Shown: positions 1 to 10,430, counted from the first letter of the stretch. The stretch: 64,000 bases of DNA from an uncultured Gammaproteobacteria bacterium (GCA_947258795.1 CAMYJU010000007.1:200712-264711); one strand, 5' to 3'. Notes: generated from the sequence alone by a model not told the origin. A program made the numbers and translations.

Positions 1-2355
1 AAGCATAATATAATCACCAGGTTTGAGGTGAAGTACACGCGCGTCAAGGTCGTTTAGTTGCTCATTCTTTGTGCTTACCGTAAATTGACCGCCGGATTCC
101 ATCGCATATTTCGCATTTATGGCCATGTTGACTATGGCATCTTCCAGATCACCACTATCCAGGCTGGTTGGCCATAAATCACTTTCCAGATCATAAATAA
201 GTTTTATATTGGCGGTCAGGGTTTTTTCCAACATCAGTTTTTGCTCATGTAAAAGATTATTAATATTAAGCGTGTTTACAATGGGTGTTTTATGTTGTGA
301 GAAAGATAATAACTTTTGAGTCAATTTTGCTCCACGTCTGGCCGCCTTGAAAATGTCATTAGCATATTTTCCTAATTTGGCATCACTGTTGAGATGTTCT
401 TCGAGTTGCTCTGCATATCCCATTATAATTCCGAGTAGGTTGTTGTAGTCATGTGCGACGCCACCGGTCAGCTTGCCTAATGCGTCCATTTTCTGGCTGC
501 GACGGAGTTGTTCTTCCTGGATTTTCAGTGCCTGTCTTGCTTCATGCTCGGATGTTATATCCAGTATGATCGAGGCGGCACCTATTACAGCACCCGAGTC
601 ACCTCTTAGTAAGGTGTTATGCCACTGACATTTAATTATGCGGCCATCCTTGGTAAGGCTATCGATGATTTTGATATGTCTGTCTGATGTGCTTTCCAGA
701 TCATCCCATATCTGACTAGTATTAAAATCTATGTTTTCAGGCAACAGGAAGTCTGTTGTTTTTCCCTTTATTTCCTCATAAGTGTAGCCAAATATATTTT
801 CTGCTGCCTTGTTCCAGGCGACGACCTGAAGGTCAGTATTCCATTCGATTGCAGCCAGTGGCGTTTGTTCGCGATAATGACTCAGATGCTGTGCATATGA
901 GCGAATTTTATCTTCCATTTGTTTGCGTTGATCTATGTCATAACCTTCAGCGACCAGTTTGACAATCTCCCCATGTTGATTGGTTACGGGGTGAATAGAA
1001 AGTGATATCCATAACCTCCCATGTGTTGTCTTAATGCCAAGGTCGTGATTGCTAATCTGACCTGATGCTGCAATTCGGCATGTTTTTTCGACTACAGCCT
1101 GTATGTTGCTGTCACAATCAAAGGTAGGTGAGTCCCAAAGCTTTTTACCAATGATCACTTGCTCCTTTAAACCAGTCATCTTGAGTGGCGTATTGTTACA
1201 GAATGTTGTAGTACCATCTGGATCCAGTATCCATACCATGCTTCGCATGTCATCAAAGAGACCTTGCAGTTTCTGCTGATGCTGCGTTGCAGCTTCTCGC
1301 AAGCGGTATTGTTCAGTTACGTCATTGAATACAAGTATCATACCCAGAATATTGCCATTATCATAAATAGGTGCAGCAGAATCAGCGATTTGGTACTCTT
1401 TGCCCTCACTTGAAATAAGGGTTGTATGATTGCTTAGGAATACGGTCTTTCCAGTCGATATAACCTTGTCTATAGGGTTTTCAATAGGTCTTCGAGTGGT
1501 TGCATCAATAATAGGGAAGACATCTTTTATAGGCCTGCCCGCCGCCTCAGTATTAGACCAGCCAGTTAATTGTTCAGCAACGGGATTTAGTGTATTGATC
1601 AATCCGTTTCTATCTGTTGTTATTACTGCATCGCCAATAGAGATAAGAGTGGTATGAATCAGTTCTTTCTCACGGGTCAATCTTCTTTCTGTATCTTCTT
1701 GTCGGGCCAATATTGATCGTATCGAGACGAATGCCCTATTTGTAATATATCCAACCGAAATGATTGCGATAGTAATAAATATAACAATATATGGAAAATA
1801 TTTTTCATGCTGTATATTGGCCTTGCTATGCATTTCTCTATTGGCAATTTTGTGAAGTCGGGCAAGTTGATTAAGTGTCAACAGGATTGACTCAATAGCA
1901 GGGATATTGATTGCATGCATGCTTGAGTCACTTTGCTTAGAGGATGAAATAAATGACAAGACACTTGCCAGTTGACTCTTGAGTTTGTCAGTCAGGTCAT
2001 TAGTCAGAGAATTTTGAAATTTTTCATTTAGGGAATAGAGTTTGTCTGCATTTATCCTGATTATATGTAGTGATCTGGTTATCGTATGATTGGGTTGTGA
2101 CAATAATCTGGAATCAGAATCCTGTACTTGAGCTTTATATAATTCATTCTTTAAAGTATGTAGCTCAAGCTGGATATTGCTGATATTCTGTGAGGAGGCA
2201 TCGTGAAATTCTTTTGCATAATAAAAGATCGCATCATGTTCATATTTCTGCCAGAAAAGCAGTGCACTTGCCAACAATACAAACAGTGTTAATACTGCAA
2301 GCATTAGGCGAATATACCTGATGATAATATGAGTCTCTGATGATATGGGGGTCAT
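1..2355 (-). CDS. PAS-domain sensor histidine kinase, 3' part outside window
   Basis: The reading frame is open from the ATG at 2355 to the window edge (785 residues visible), so the C-terminus is missing. In order it shows a transmembrane helix near residues 13-33, a periplasmic helical region, a second helix near 190-215, three PAS-like segments, and a HisKA box GGVAHDYNNLLG with the phospho-acceptor His at residue 635 (codon 451-453). An N-box with NMAINA follows in the ATPase domain. The GGVAHDYNNLL form is typical of PAS hybrid kinases, so a receiver domain may lie beyond the edge. It starts 11 bases after the stop of the PhnD-like lipoprotein gene, so the two are very probably one operon in which the lipoprotein delivers a ligand signal to the kinase. 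The cognate regulator is not visible. Confidence 0.9.
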   Translation of the reverse strand, partial: MTPISSETHIIIRYIRLMLAVLTLFVLLASALLFWQKYEHDAIFYYAKEFHDASSQNISNIQLELHTLKNELYKAQVQDSDSRLLSQPNHTITRSLHIIRINADKLYSLNEKFQNSLTNDLTDKLKSQLASVLSFISSSKQSDSSMHAINIPAIESILLTLNQLARLHKIANREMHSKANIQHEKYFPYIVIFITIAIISVGYITNRAFVSIRSILARQEDTERRLTREKELIHTTLISIGDAVITTDRNGLINTLNPVAEQLTGWSNTEAAGRPIKDVFPIIDATTRRPIENPIDKVISTGKTVFLSNHTTLISSEGKEYQIADSAAPIYDNGNILGMILVFNDVTEQYRLREAATQHQQKLQGLFDDMRSMVWILDPDGTTTFCNNTPLKMTGLKEQVIIGKKLWDSPTFDCDSNIQAVVEKTCRIAASGQISNHDLGIKTTHGRLWISLSIHPVTNQHGEIVKLVAEGYDIDQRKQMEDKIRSYAQHLSHYREQTPLAAIEWNTDLQVVAWNKAAENIFGYTYEEIKGKTTDFLLPENIDFNTSQIWDDLESTSDRHIKIIDSLTKDGRIIKCQWHNTLLRGDSGAVIGAASIILDITSEHEARQALKIQEEQLRRSQKMDALGKLTGGVAHDYNNLLGIIMGYAEQLEEHLNSDAKLGKYANDIFKAARRGAKLTQKLLSFSQHKTPIVNTLNINNLLHEQKLMLEKTLTANIKLIYDLESDLWPTSLDSGDLEDAIVNMAINAKYAMESGGQFTVSTKNEQLNDLDARVLHLKPGDYIML

Positions 2356-2366
2356 TGAGGCTTTCT

Positions 2367-3320
2367 TTAATCAACTAGCAGTCCTGCTTCATTTGCAGTC
2401 TTTTCTAGTACCTTAAAATCTTCGGTTGATGCAGGCAAAAAACCACCCGTATCCATACCAGACAGAATTAGTGCGTGGAAATTATCTGATGGATTGAGGG
2501 AGAGAAAGATGTCGCGTATTTTAGCCTGCATTGCCGGACTAAAATCCGATTGCAGCGCCCAAACATAATCAGGGTAAGGCGGTGTTTCCCAGATAATATG
2601 TATATCGGTATGATTTAATCTCCCGTCAAGAAGCATCTTATCGATCACCTTGGAATTGGACACGCCAAGATCAACAATACCGTCTCTGACCCAGTAGGCA
2701 GTTTTATCATGGGATCCAGAATAAACTACTTTGCTAAAAAATGATTCGGGTGATATTTCTTGTTCTTTCAGATAAAACCGTGGCATCAGATGCCCTGAGG
2801 TTGATAGATTGGAGCCGAATGAGAATGATTTACCCTTAAACTCCTTAATCTTTTTGAGATGGCTTTTGGGGGCACTGATAAAGTAGCTGGTAAAATTAAT
2901 ATCGATATCTCGCATCACCAGTGGTACTGCCTTGGCAGAACGGTGTGCCTTGATAAAAGTAAAACCACCAAAATAGGCCAGATCTATGTTGCCTTGTTCA
3001 AACTGAAAAAGCAGTTCACTATAGCTATCTGGGATTTTTAATGCATAGGGAATATTCAGTTTCTCGGAGATGTATTCAAAAAAAGGGGTATAGCGTTTTA
3101 GTAAGGTCTCTTCGTTTTCGTCAGGGAGTATCCCGATTCTCAGCACATCAATTGTATCCCGACCTTGATTATCCTGCTTAGAGCATGCCGACAGGTTTAA
3201 TATCAGTAGTGGGAGGAAAACCAGGACGATAAAGAATTGTCTAGTATAAGATACAATGTTCTTTGCAAATTTGTATAAATAGTGGTTTTGGTGAAACCCT
3301 GCGTTTTTCCTTGTGCTCAT
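2367..3320 (-). CDS. PhnD-like periplasmic substrate-binding lipoprotein
   Basis: 317 residues. A hydrophobic signal segment (about 29-44) ends in the lipobox LSAC with Cys46, so the protein is probably a lipoprotein. The mature part reads as a PhnD/SsuA-type phosphate, phosphonate or oxyanion binding protein: RIGILPDENEE near the start, YFGGFTFIKA in the middle, then a GVSNSKVIDKML segment. There is no ABC permease or ATPase next to it. Instead the sensor kinase gene follows 11 bases later, a known arrangement in which a binding protein acts as the sensory input of a kinase. The n-region before the hydrophobic core is unusually long (about 28 residues), but there is no other Met start. The ligand cannot be deduced from the sequence. 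Confidence 0.85.
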   Translation of the reverse strand: MSTRKNAGFHQNHYLYKFAKNIVSYTRQFFIVLVFLPLLILNLSACSKQDNQGRDTIDVLRIGILPDENEETLLKRYTPFFEYISEKLNIPYALKIPDSYSELLFQFEQGNIDLAYFGGFTFIKAHRSAKAVPLVMRDIDINFTSYFISAPKSHLKKIKEFKGKSFSFGSNLSTSGHLMPRFYLKEQEISPESFFSKVVYSGSHDKTAYWVRDGIVDLGVSNSKVIDKMLLDGRLNHTDIHIIWETPPYPDYVWALQSDFSPAMQAKIRDIFLSLNPSDNFHALILSGMDTGGFLPASTEDFKVLEKTANEAGLLVD

Positions 3321-3753
3321 AATCGTCCAGGATATTGATTCTCAAATATAATTAATATACACCATAATTTGGATATTACCTTATTCCGTACAACGGTAAT
3401 GGTTTATCTCCGATATAACTCTTTGAGGATTAATGTGGGCTTGAAAACTTATGTATCGAGCTACCTAGACGAGAGGCTACGCACATAGTCAAGTTTCGTC
3501 CATAGGTAAGATGACCAGTGAATAAATAACCATGCTGTAGTTGATTGCCCATCAACTACGGGATAAGAATCATCTTAAGACGACCAATACTGTATTCAAG
3601 GATGGCAAGTACAAGAAAGACTCGATATGCTATTTTTTCCGTATTGACTGAATGTGATTAGGTGGTCATGAAAAGCCGGTGTATAGCACACCTTTTTTTC
3701 TGAGATAGTAAAAGGGTAAGGGTCTAATATGAAATCCCGGGCTCGGAGTTGCA
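3321..3753. other. intergenic region, no gene recognised
   Basis: This 433-base stretch lies between the start of the PhnD-like lipoprotein gene and the end of the chemoreceptor gene. I see no convincing ORF. It contains a 9-bp-stem hairpin at 3537-3559 (GTAGTTGAT / ATCAACTAC with a TGCCC loop) and a terminator-like hairpin at 3678-3699. The left part must hold the promoter of the lipoprotein operon, but no clear -35/-10 pair stands out. Confidence 0.5.
3678..3699. terminator. short bidirectional terminator-like hairpin
   Basis: GGTGT and ACACC pair around a 5-base loop. Seven T follow on the plus strand and GGCTTTT follows on the minus strand. It lies about 55 bases beyond the chemoreceptor stop and probably ends that transcript. 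The five-pair stem is weak. Confidence 0.45.
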
Positions 3754-5340
3754 TCAGCTTCGACGTTTGCTCCAGAACTGGTCTGACAGAATTTTCATTT
3801 CCCGAGACTGGCTGGACATGGTGTTGCAGGTCCCCTCACTGGCGTTTATGCCTGAAACGCTAAGCTCGGAAGTCTGCTGGATATTGACTAAATTCTGGTT
3901 AACCTCATTGACCACGGCATGTTGCTGCTCAACTGCTGTAGCAATCTGGGTGCTCATGTCGTTAATTGTCGCGACTGCGTCGGTAATCGCGTTCAGGGAC
4001 TCGACGGTCTCGTTTCCGCGTTCGACGCTATTATTGGCCTGTGTACAGCTCTTGTTCATGACATCAACGGCCTGGGCGCTCCCGTTTTGCAGGCTTTCGA
4101 TCATGGCCTGTATTTCGCGGGTTGAGTCATGTGTACGATTGGCCAACGTGCGTACTTCGTCGGCAACCACTGCGAAGCCACGCCCCTGTTCACCGGCGCG
4201 TGCGGCCTCGATGGCAGCGTTCAGTGCCAGCAGGTTGGTTTGTTCGGCAATATCACTGATGACATTGACTACACTGCTGATTTTTTCACTGTCCTCGTTC
4301 AGCTTGCGTATTACCTCACTGGCCTGTTCCACATCCTGGGCCAGATTGTGAATGGCATCCATGGTACGGTTAACGACCTGTTTGCTGTTACTCGCCTCGT
4401 TATTGGCCTGTGTCGCCGAGTCCGCTGTCTGTTGTGCGTTAACGGCTACTTCCTGGATGCTGGCGGCCATTTCTGTGACCGCGGTAACCACCTGCTCGGT
4501 TTCCGTATGCTGGTTCTGGATGCTGTCCTGGTTCATTTCTATGGATGTGGTCAGCTTGTCAGCAGAATCCGAAATGGACTGTGAAGCATCTGCAACACGG
4601 CCTACCACACCGCCGGTTTCCGATTCGAGGTACTTGAATGCCATCATTACCTGGCCAGCCTCGTCATTGCGTCCTGCGAACACGTGTCGTGCAATCGAGT
4701 TATCGAAAATGCTCCTGGCCTTGGCGAAGATCCTGCACAACGGTGTAACCTCGCGATACAGGAACGCAGACATGATCGCGATGCCGGGCAGCAGGCTCAG
4801 CAGTGCTGTTGTCAGGGACACATTACCATTGATAAAGGGTATCGCCAGGGTGCCGAGTTGTAGAAGGATAAATGTTATGGTCAGCTTGGTGCGAAACCGG
4901 AGTGGCTTGCGTTTGACCCAACCCGGCTGTTTACCGGCATTCAGCCGTTCATACAGGGCCTGAGCGCGTTTGATTTCTTCGGGCCTGGCCTTGCTGCGTA
5001 CCGACTGGTATTCGTAGATTTCACCGTTCTTGATAATCGGACTGACGTAGGCCGATACCCAGTAATGGTCGCCGTTTTTACAACGGTTCTTGACGATACC
5101 GAGCCAGGACTGTCCCGATTTGACGGTTTTCCACAGATCCTCGAACGCGGCGGGTGGCATGTCCGGGTGTCTGACTACATTATGGTTCCTGCCAATCAGT
5201 TCGTCTTTTTCAAAACCACTGATGCTGATGAAATCCGGGCTTACATAGGTAATTGCGCCTTTCAGATTGGTGGTCGAAAGGATATTCGCATCATCGGCAA
5301 AGTTCTGCTCGATATTGGTTATGGGCAGGTTTTTCTTCAT
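3754..5340 (-). CDS. methyl-accepting chemotaxis protein with N-terminal PAS domain (Aer-like)
   Basis: 528 residues from the ATG at 5340; an upstream in-frame ATG at 5379 is possible, but the MKKNLPIT start matches how Aer-type receptors usually begin. A PAS domain (about 20-110, with [12 protein letters not shown] and [14 protein letters not shown]) is followed by two closely spaced hydrophobic helices and no large periplasmic domain. A HAMP-like linker comes next, then the methyl-accepting domain with the conserved hairpin around [20 protein letters not shown]. It probably senses redox state or energy through the PAS domain and signals to CheA/CheW. There is no C-terminal pentapeptide tether for CheR; the protein ends WSKRRS. 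A sigma-28-type promoter lies upstream at 5425-5451, which links it to the flagellar regulon. Confidence 0.93.
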   Translation of the reverse strand: MKKNLPITNIEQNFADDANILSTTNLKGAITYVSPDFISISGFEKDELIGRNHNVVRHPDMPPAAFEDLWKTVKSGQSWLGIVKNRCKNGDHYWVSAYVSPIIKNGEIYEYQSVRSKARPEEIKRAQALYERLNAGKQPGWVKRKPLRFRTKLTITFILLQLGTLAIPFINGNVSLTTALLSLLPGIAIMSAFLYREVTPLCRIFAKARSIFDNSIARHVFAGRNDEAGQVMMAFKYLESETGGVVGRVADASQSISDSADKLTTSIEMNQDSIQNQHTETEQVVTAVTEMAASIQEVAVNAQQTADSATQANNEASNSKQVVNRTMDAIHNLAQDVEQASEVIRKLNEDSEKISSVVNVISDIAEQTNLLALNAAIEAARAGEQGRGFAVVADEVRTLANRTHDSTREIQAMIESLQNGSAQAVDVMNKSCTQANNSVERGNETVESLNAITDAVATINDMSTQIATAVEQQHAVVNEVNQNLVNIQQTSELSVSGINASEGTCNTMSSQSREMKILSDQFWSKRRS

Positions 5341-5424
5341 TGAGGTAGTGCCTCTGGTCAGCGCGTGACAGTTATTCAAACCCGTGATCGAGCCAGTCCG
5401 GCGTTGTTTATACGGGTGCCATGT

Positions 5425-5451
5425 TTATCGGTTGCCGGGTCCAAACCTTTA
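5425..5451 (-). promoter_or_regulatory. putative sigma-28 (FliA) promoter of the chemoreceptor gene
   Basis: Read on the minus strand: TAAAG, 14 bases, ACCGATAA. Three other sites in the window show the same spacing between AAG and a GCCGATA-like -10 element. The first base of the -10 deviates (A instead of G). The site is about 85 bases upstream of the chosen start. Confidence 0.65.
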
Positions 5452-5590
5452 GTAAAACGGACATAAATACCACTTTTCTCAGCCACTGATTCAAAGTGAT
5501 ATATAAATTACTATCCACATTGATTAGAAATTATTAATATGCTAATATGTGGGGTTTTTTACGCCACTACCGGTACAGCAAGAGATCGCC

Positions 5591-7123
5591 ATGTTATTTA
5601 ATATTAAATGTAACGAGCGGGGTTGCCCGAAGAACGATATTCTATCTGGCCTGACGGTGGCGCTGGCGCTGGTTCCCGAGGCGGTGGCCTTTGCGTTCGT
5701 GGCTGGGGTGGAGCCGCTGGTCGGCCTGTATGCGGCGTTTATGGTTGGACTGATCACAGCAGTGATCGGCGGGCGACCGGGTATGATTTCCGGAGCGACC
5801 GGGGCGCTGGCTGTGGTTATGGTCAGCCTGGTGGCCGAACACGGTGTGGAATATCTATTCGCTGCGGTCGTGCTGATGGGCCTGATCCAGATCAGTGTCG
5901 GTTTGTTGAGGCTGGGCAAGTTTATCCGTATGGTACCACACCCGGTTATGCTGGGCTTCGTCAATGGTCTGGCAATTGTGATCTTTCTGGCACAACTGAA
6001 TTCTTTCAAGATCGAGAACCCGGCGGGTGAAATGGCGTGGCTGCAGGGGCAGTCTCTGTGGCTGATGTTGGGCCTGGTTTTATTGACCATGGCCATTATT
6101 CACTTTCTACCAAAGCTGACCAGGGCTATCCCGTCATCTCTGGTAGCGATCGTGTCCGTCTCGGTACTGGTTATTGTGTTGGGTCTGGACAGCCGTACCG
6201 TTGGCGATATGGCCTCGATCGCCGGTGGTTTGCCGGAATTTCATATCCCCATGGTACCGTTTAGCCTGGAAACCTTGCAGATAATCCTGCCTTATTCCAT
6301 TGTACTGGCGGTCATTGGTCTGATCGAATCCCTGTTGACCCTGAGCCTGATTGATGAAATTACCGAGACCCGTGGTCAGGGTAACCGTGAATGTATCGGC
6401 CAGGGGGTTGCCAATAGTGTTACTGGTGTGTTCGGTGGCATGGGGGGGTGCGCGATGATCGGTCAAAGCATGATCAATATCAATTCCGGTGGAAGAGGAC
6501 GTTTGTCCGGGCTGAGTGCCGCTTTATTCCTGCTGATGTTTATTTTGTTTACATCCGATCTGATCGAGGTGATCCCGCTGGCAGCATTGACCGGCGTCAT
6601 GTTCATGGTGGTAATCGGGACCTTTGAATGGTCCAGCTTGCGTATCATACGCAAAATCCCGGCCAGCGATGCCTTTGTCCTGGTACTGGTCTCGGCGGTG
6701 ACTGTGGCAACGGACCTGGCAGTTGCGGTGGTGGTTGGTGTGATTGTGTCTGCACTGGTATTTGCGTGGGAACACGCCAAGCATATCAATGTAAAGGAAT
6801 TTATGGACCATAATGGTTCAAAAGTGTATGAATTGCATGGTCCATTGTTTTTTGCGTCTGTGCGCAACTTCCAGGACCTGTTTGAATGCAAGAGTGATCC
6901 GGATGATGTTATTATCGAGTTTCAGCATTCCCGGGTTATGGACCATTCGGCAATTGAGGCTATAGATACCCTCGCGGAACGTTATCTGAATGCCGGTAAA
7001 ACACTGCATTTGCGCCATCTGAGCCCGGAGTGTCGCAGATTGTTACAGAAAGCCGGCGACCTGGTCGAGGTCAATGTGCTTGAAGATCCACGCTACCACG
7101 TGGCCGTAGATAAACTGGCCTGA
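5591..7123 (+). CDS. SulP family anion transporter with STAS domain
   Basis: 510 residues from the ATG at 5591, preceded by an AAGAGA ribosome site; an in-frame GTG at 5549 would add 14 residues without hydrophobic or conserved character. The membrane part holds the SulP signature stretch near the N-terminus ([20 protein letters not shown]) and about 10-12 hydrophobic segments. A cytoplasmic STAS domain occupies roughly the last 110 residues (from [12 protein letters not shown], with [15 protein letters not shown]). SulP proteins carry sulfate, bicarbonate or dicarboxylates, usually with Na+ or H+. The substrate cannot be told from sequence, and no carbonic anhydrase or sulfate assimilation gene is adjacent. 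The gene stands alone between the divergent chemoreceptor and the helicase. Confidence 0.93.
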   Translation: MLFNIKCNERGCPKNDILSGLTVALALVPEAVAFAFVAGVEPLVGLYAAFMVGLITAVIGGRPGMISGATGALAVVMVSLVAEHGVEYLFAAVVLMGLIQISVGLLRLGKFIRMVPHPVMLGFVNGLAIVIFLAQLNSFKIENPAGEMAWLQGQSLWLMLGLVLLTMAIIHFLPKLTRAIPSSLVAIVSVSVLVIVLGLDSRTVGDMASIAGGLPEFHIPMVPFSLETLQIILPYSIVLAVIGLIESLLTLSLIDEITETRGQGNRECIGQGVANSVTGVFGGMGGCAMIGQSMININSGGRGRLSGLSAALFLLMFILFTSDLIEVIPLAALTGVMFMVVIGTFEWSSLRIIRKIPASDAFVLVLVSAVTVATDLAVAVVVGVIVSALVFAWEHAKHINVKEFMDHNGSKVYELHGPLFFASVRNFQDLFECKSDPDDVIIEFQHSRVMDHSAIEAIDTLAERYLNAGKTLHLRHLSPECRRLLQKAGDLVEVNVLEDPRYHVAVDKLA

Positions 7124-7250
7124 CCGTATCTTTGCTACAACTACATTAGTAAGATAGACAGGTTAATGGTGGACAGCCTTGCCTGGTTTGTCTCACCAGC
7201 AGCTGACAGGACCAGGCTCCGTGAAGTCCGGGCAATAAGGTAGAATCCGT

Positions 7251-9077
7251 ATGTCTCAAGACAATTCCTCGATCAGCTTCGCTGATATGAAACTCGCACC
7301 GGCCCTGTTGCAGGTGCTTGAAGATGTCGGTTACGAGCAACCGTCGCCTATCCAGGCAAAGAGTATCCCGACACTGCTGGAAGGCAAGGACGTACTCGGT
7401 CAGGCGCAAACCGGTACAGGCAAGACAGCTGCCTTTGCCCTTCCATTATTGTCTCGTCTTGATCTTCGCAAGCGCGAACCACAATTGCTGGTGCTGACAC
7501 CAACACGCGAACTGGCAATCCAGGTTGCGGAGGCCTTCCAGACCTATGCCCGTCATCTGAAGGGTTTTCATGTATTGCCTGTCTATGGCGGTCAGTCCTA
7601 TGAAATACAGTTGCGACAACTAAAACGGGGTGTGCATGTTATTGTCGGTACACCGGGCCGGGTAATGGATCATATGCGCAGTGGCAAGCTCAGGGTGAAT
7701 GGCCTGAGAGCCCTGGTACTGGATGAGGCCGATGAAATGTTGCGCATGGGCTTCATCGATGACGTGGAGTGGGTACTTGAACAGGTTCCATCGGAACGTC
7801 AGATAGCGCTGTTTTCTGCAACCATGCCAAAAGAGATTCGCAAGGTGGCGCAGTGCTATCTGCGCGATCCGGTGGTGATCAAGATTGTACAGAAGACGGT
7901 TACTGCGGAGGGTATTCGTCAGCGTTACTGGCAGGTTTCCGGCTTGCACAAACTGGATGCGCTAACCCGGCTGCTTGAGGCTGAACCATACGATGCGATG
8001 ATTGTGTTCGTGCGCACCAAAACGGCTACGGTTGAACTGGCTGAGAAACTGGAAGCACGTGGTCATGCCTGTGATGCACTGAATGGCGATATCCCCCAGA
8101 ATATGCGCGAACGCATAGTTGGACGCTTGAGGAATGGACAGACGGATATCCTGGTGGCCACCGATGTGGTAGCCCGGGGGCTGGATGTTAAACGTATTAG
8201 CCACGTGGTCAATTATGATATTCCTACCGATGTCGAAGCCTATATACACCGTATTGGCCGTACCGGTCGAGCCGGGAAGACAGGCGATGCCATTTTGTTT
8301 GTCTCGCCTCGTGAGAAGCGGCTGTTGAAGGCGATAGAGAAAACCATACGCCAGCCGATCGAACCAATGCAGATGCCGACTGCAAAAGATATCAATCTAC
8401 AGCGAATTCAGCGCTTCAAGCAGCGTGTTTGTAATAGCTTGTCTGAGGAGAAGAATGAATTTTACTACCAGTTGCTGACCGAGGTGCAGCAGGAAGAAGG
8501 TGTCGAGGTGATGGAGATAGCCGCCGCGCTGGCAGGGCTGTTGCAGGGTGAGGAGCCGCTGTTACTGCCGGAAAAATCAAAACCTGCCATAGGTGACAAG
8601 CGCGGAAAAGACAAGGCACCCGGGAAGCGAAAAAGAACCACCGAGACAGCTAATCTGAACGCGCGGCCGCTCGCAGGTCATCCCGAGGTCGAGATGCAGC
8701 GTTTCCGGATTGAAGTAGGCAGTGCGCATGAGGTCAAGCCCGGGAACATCGTTGGAGCAATAGCCAACGAGGCTGACCTGGAGAGTCAGTACATCGGGCA
8801 TATCGAGATTTATGAGGATTATACAACCGTTGATCTGCCAGCCGGGATGCCCAAAGAGATATTTCAGGCAATGAAGAAGGCCCGGGTTTGCGGACGGCGC
8901 CTGGATATCAGCCTGTTGGGTGGAAAACCTGTGCGTGCCGGCGCAGCCGGAAATGAAGGTGGTACTGCCCGGGGCAGGCAGCCCCGGCGCAAGGCCGGTG
9001 GTGGTGCGCGTCCGTCGTCCGTGAAAAAAGGTAAAGCTACGCGGAAGAAGCCTGGCGCAGCAAAACGCTCGCGATAG
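7251..9077 (+). CDS. deaD: DEAD-box ATP-dependent RNA helicase (DeaD/CsdA type)
   Basis: 608 residues. The helicase core carries the Q motif (GYEQPSPIQ), motif I AQTGTGKT (52-59), DEAD (158-161), SAT (189-191), ARGLDV and HRIGRTGRAGKTG. A DbpA-type RNA-binding domain follows (about 475-550, with VKPGNIVGAIANEADL), then a basic Gly/Arg/Lys-rich tail. Length and domain order match DeaD/CsdA, which unwinds structured RNA and helps ribosome assembly and mRNA decay in the cold. The start at 7251 has AAGG about 11 bases upstream. No partner gene is adjacent. A short ATAGC-TTA-GCTAT hairpin after the stop may be a weak terminator. Confidence 0.95.
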   Translation: MSQDNSSISFADMKLAPALLQVLEDVGYEQPSPIQAKSIPTLLEGKDVLGQAQTGTGKTAAFALPLLSRLDLRKREPQLLVLTPTRELAIQVAEAFQTYARHLKGFHVLPVYGGQSYEIQLRQLKRGVHVIVGTPGRVMDHMRSGKLRVNGLRALVLDEADEMLRMGFIDDVEWVLEQVPSERQIALFSATMPKEIRKVAQCYLRDPVVIKIVQKTVTAEGIRQRYWQVSGLHKLDALTRLLEAEPYDAMIVFVRTKTATVELAEKLEARGHACDALNGDIPQNMRERIVGRLRNGQTDILVATDVVARGLDVKRISHVVNYDIPTDVEAYIHRIGRTGRAGKTGDAILFVSPREKRLLKAIEKTIRQPIEPMQMPTAKDINLQRIQRFKQRVCNSLSEEKNEFYYQLLTEVQQEEGVEVMEIAAALAGLLQGEEPLLLPEKSKPAIGDKRGKDKAPGKRKRTTETANLNARPLAGHPEVEMQRFRIEVGSAHEVKPGNIVGAIANEADLESQYIGHIEIYEDYTTVDLPAGMPKEIFQAMKKARVCGRRLDISLLGGKPVRAGAAGNEGGTARGRQPRRKAGGGARPSSVKKGKATRKKPGAAKRSR

Positions 9078-9158
9078 CTTAGCTATTCTGCTGGTTGGTG
9101 TATACAGACCTATTGTATACTGCCCGTGATCTCGATCGATACAACACAGGAATAGTGG

Positions 9159-10430
9159 ATGAATGCATATGCTGACTGGCCGGCGGTACGCTGGCTGAAA
9201 GACAATTATGCCTGGCTGTTAATTGTTTCCTGTTTACTGCTATTTACAACCAAGAACAAGTTCAATCTTCCATTGCTGGTCATGGCGATCCTGGGATCAA
9301 TCCAGATTATCAGGCATTGGCCGGAAGTGAGAGCCAATCAGGCTATGCGTCTGATGTTGCTGTTGTTTTTATGTTTGTGGATACCGATCGTACTGTCCGT
9401 CCCGGGCGCGGTAGAGATGCAGCGTGCTGCGAGCACGGCGATGCGCTATATCGGATTCATACTGGCTGGTGTTTTTATCGTGCATTCATTGCAGAATGCC
9501 ATGGTCAGGCAGCGGGTGTTTCAGGCAGGCGTTATAATCATTCTGTTCTGGTGTGTTGACGGGTTGATCCAACAATTCTTTGGCAGCAATATACTAGGTA
9601 ATCCTGTGCATGAGAACGGGCGTTTGACCGGTCTGTTTTATCCCAAGGCACGTATAGGTACCGTGACAGCTGTTGTATCGCCGCTGATATTTGAACTTGT
9701 GCGCCGAAACTGGCGAACGGCACCCTGGAGTATATTAGCGTTACCGGTATTGCTTGCGGTATTACTGCTGGGTGGCAGCCGGTCCTCATGGATCATGTTT
9801 ATCGTTGCAATCATATTGTATGCGGGGATGCTGTTCGTTATATCCCGCAGATCACCTGGCTGGAAGCCGGTCATTGCGACCGTCGTGGTCATACTGATTG
9901 CCATTGTTGCCGTTGCTAAAGTACCGGTCGTGCAAAAACGGGTTTCAGAGACCGCAGGTGTATTCAGCAGCAACCTTGATGCCTTTGATAAGGCCTCGTC
10001 CATGCGTCTTTCCCTGTGGGAAGTCGCGTTGACTATCTACAGGGATAACCCGGTTAACGGTATCGGGCCACGCGGGTTCCGGTATGCCTATGCAAGTTAT
10101 GCGGATACCGATAATTTCTGGATGACCAGGGAAGAAAAGGGGGCGACACATCCGCATTTGATGGTGCTGGAGGTGGCTGCGGAAACCGGTACGATTGGTT
10201 TGGTCGGTTACTTGCTGTTCTATGTATTACTGTCAAGAGGGTTTGTCTCGTATTCCAGATCCCAACGGCTGCAGGCGTTACCATGGATAGTCACAGCCGC
10301 AGTAGCGGTGTTTCCGCTAAATGCCCATATGGCGCTATATGGCAGCTACTGGGGGACCATAGCCTGGTGGTTATTGTTCATTGCTCTGGGTATGAGCCAG
10401 ACTGATGGTCAGCAGGAAGAGCTGGCTTGA
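9159..10430 (+). CDS. O-antigen ligase / polymerase family membrane protein
   Basis: 423 residues with roughly ten hydrophobic helices. It shows the layout of the Wzy/WaaL (O-antigen ligase, PF04932) family: a long periplasmic loop in the C-terminal half with the short motif NPVNGIGPRGF, then THPHLMVLEVAAETG, where the conserved H..LE pattern of ligases is seen. It probably either joins undecaprenyl-linked O-antigen to lipid A-core or polymerises repeat units; WaaL and Wzy cannot be separated by reading. The start at 9159 has AGGA about 9 bases upstream. Its 3' end overlaps the convergent methyltransferase gene by 22 bases. The neighbours are LPS-type glycosyltransferases, which supports a role in surface glycan assembly. 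Confidence 0.87.
   Translation: MNAYADWPAVRWLKDNYAWLLIVSCLLLFTTKNKFNLPLLVMAILGSIQIIRHWPEVRANQAMRLMLLLFLCLWIPIVLSVPGAVEMQRAASTAMRYIGFILAGVFIVHSLQNAMVRQRVFQAGVIIILFWCVDGLIQQFFGSNILGNPVHENGRLTGLFYPKARIGTVTAVVSPLIFELVRRNWRTAPWSILALPVLLAVLLLGGSRSSWIMFIVAIILYAGMLFVISRRSPGWKPVIATVVVILIAIVAVAKVPVVQKRVSETAGVFSSNLDAFDKASSMRLSLWEVALTIYRDNPVNGIGPRGFRYAYASYADTDNFWMTREEKGATHPHLMVLEVAAETGTIGLVGYLLFYVLLSRGFVSYSRSQRLQALPWIVTAAVAVFPLNAHMALYGSYWGTIAWWLLFIALGMSQTDGQQEELA

Noticed and set aside
3321-3753. Possible insertion sequence remnant
   Set aside because: No transposase-like frame and no flanking inverted repeats or target duplication were found.
3749-4963. Plus-strand frames of 200, 151 and 203 codons across the chemoreceptor gene
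   Set aside because: They are antisense shadows of the methyl-accepting protein; composition is unlike protein and no ribosome sites are seen.
5549-5590. GTG start extending the SulP protein by 14 residues
   Set aside because: The ATG at 5591 has a better ribosome site and gives a normal SulP N-terminus.
9096-9121. GTATAC ... GTATAC inverted repeat before the O-antigen ligase gene as an operator
   Set aside because: The second copy overlaps a plausible -10 (TATACT), so it may only reflect promoter sequence; six-base palindromes are common.
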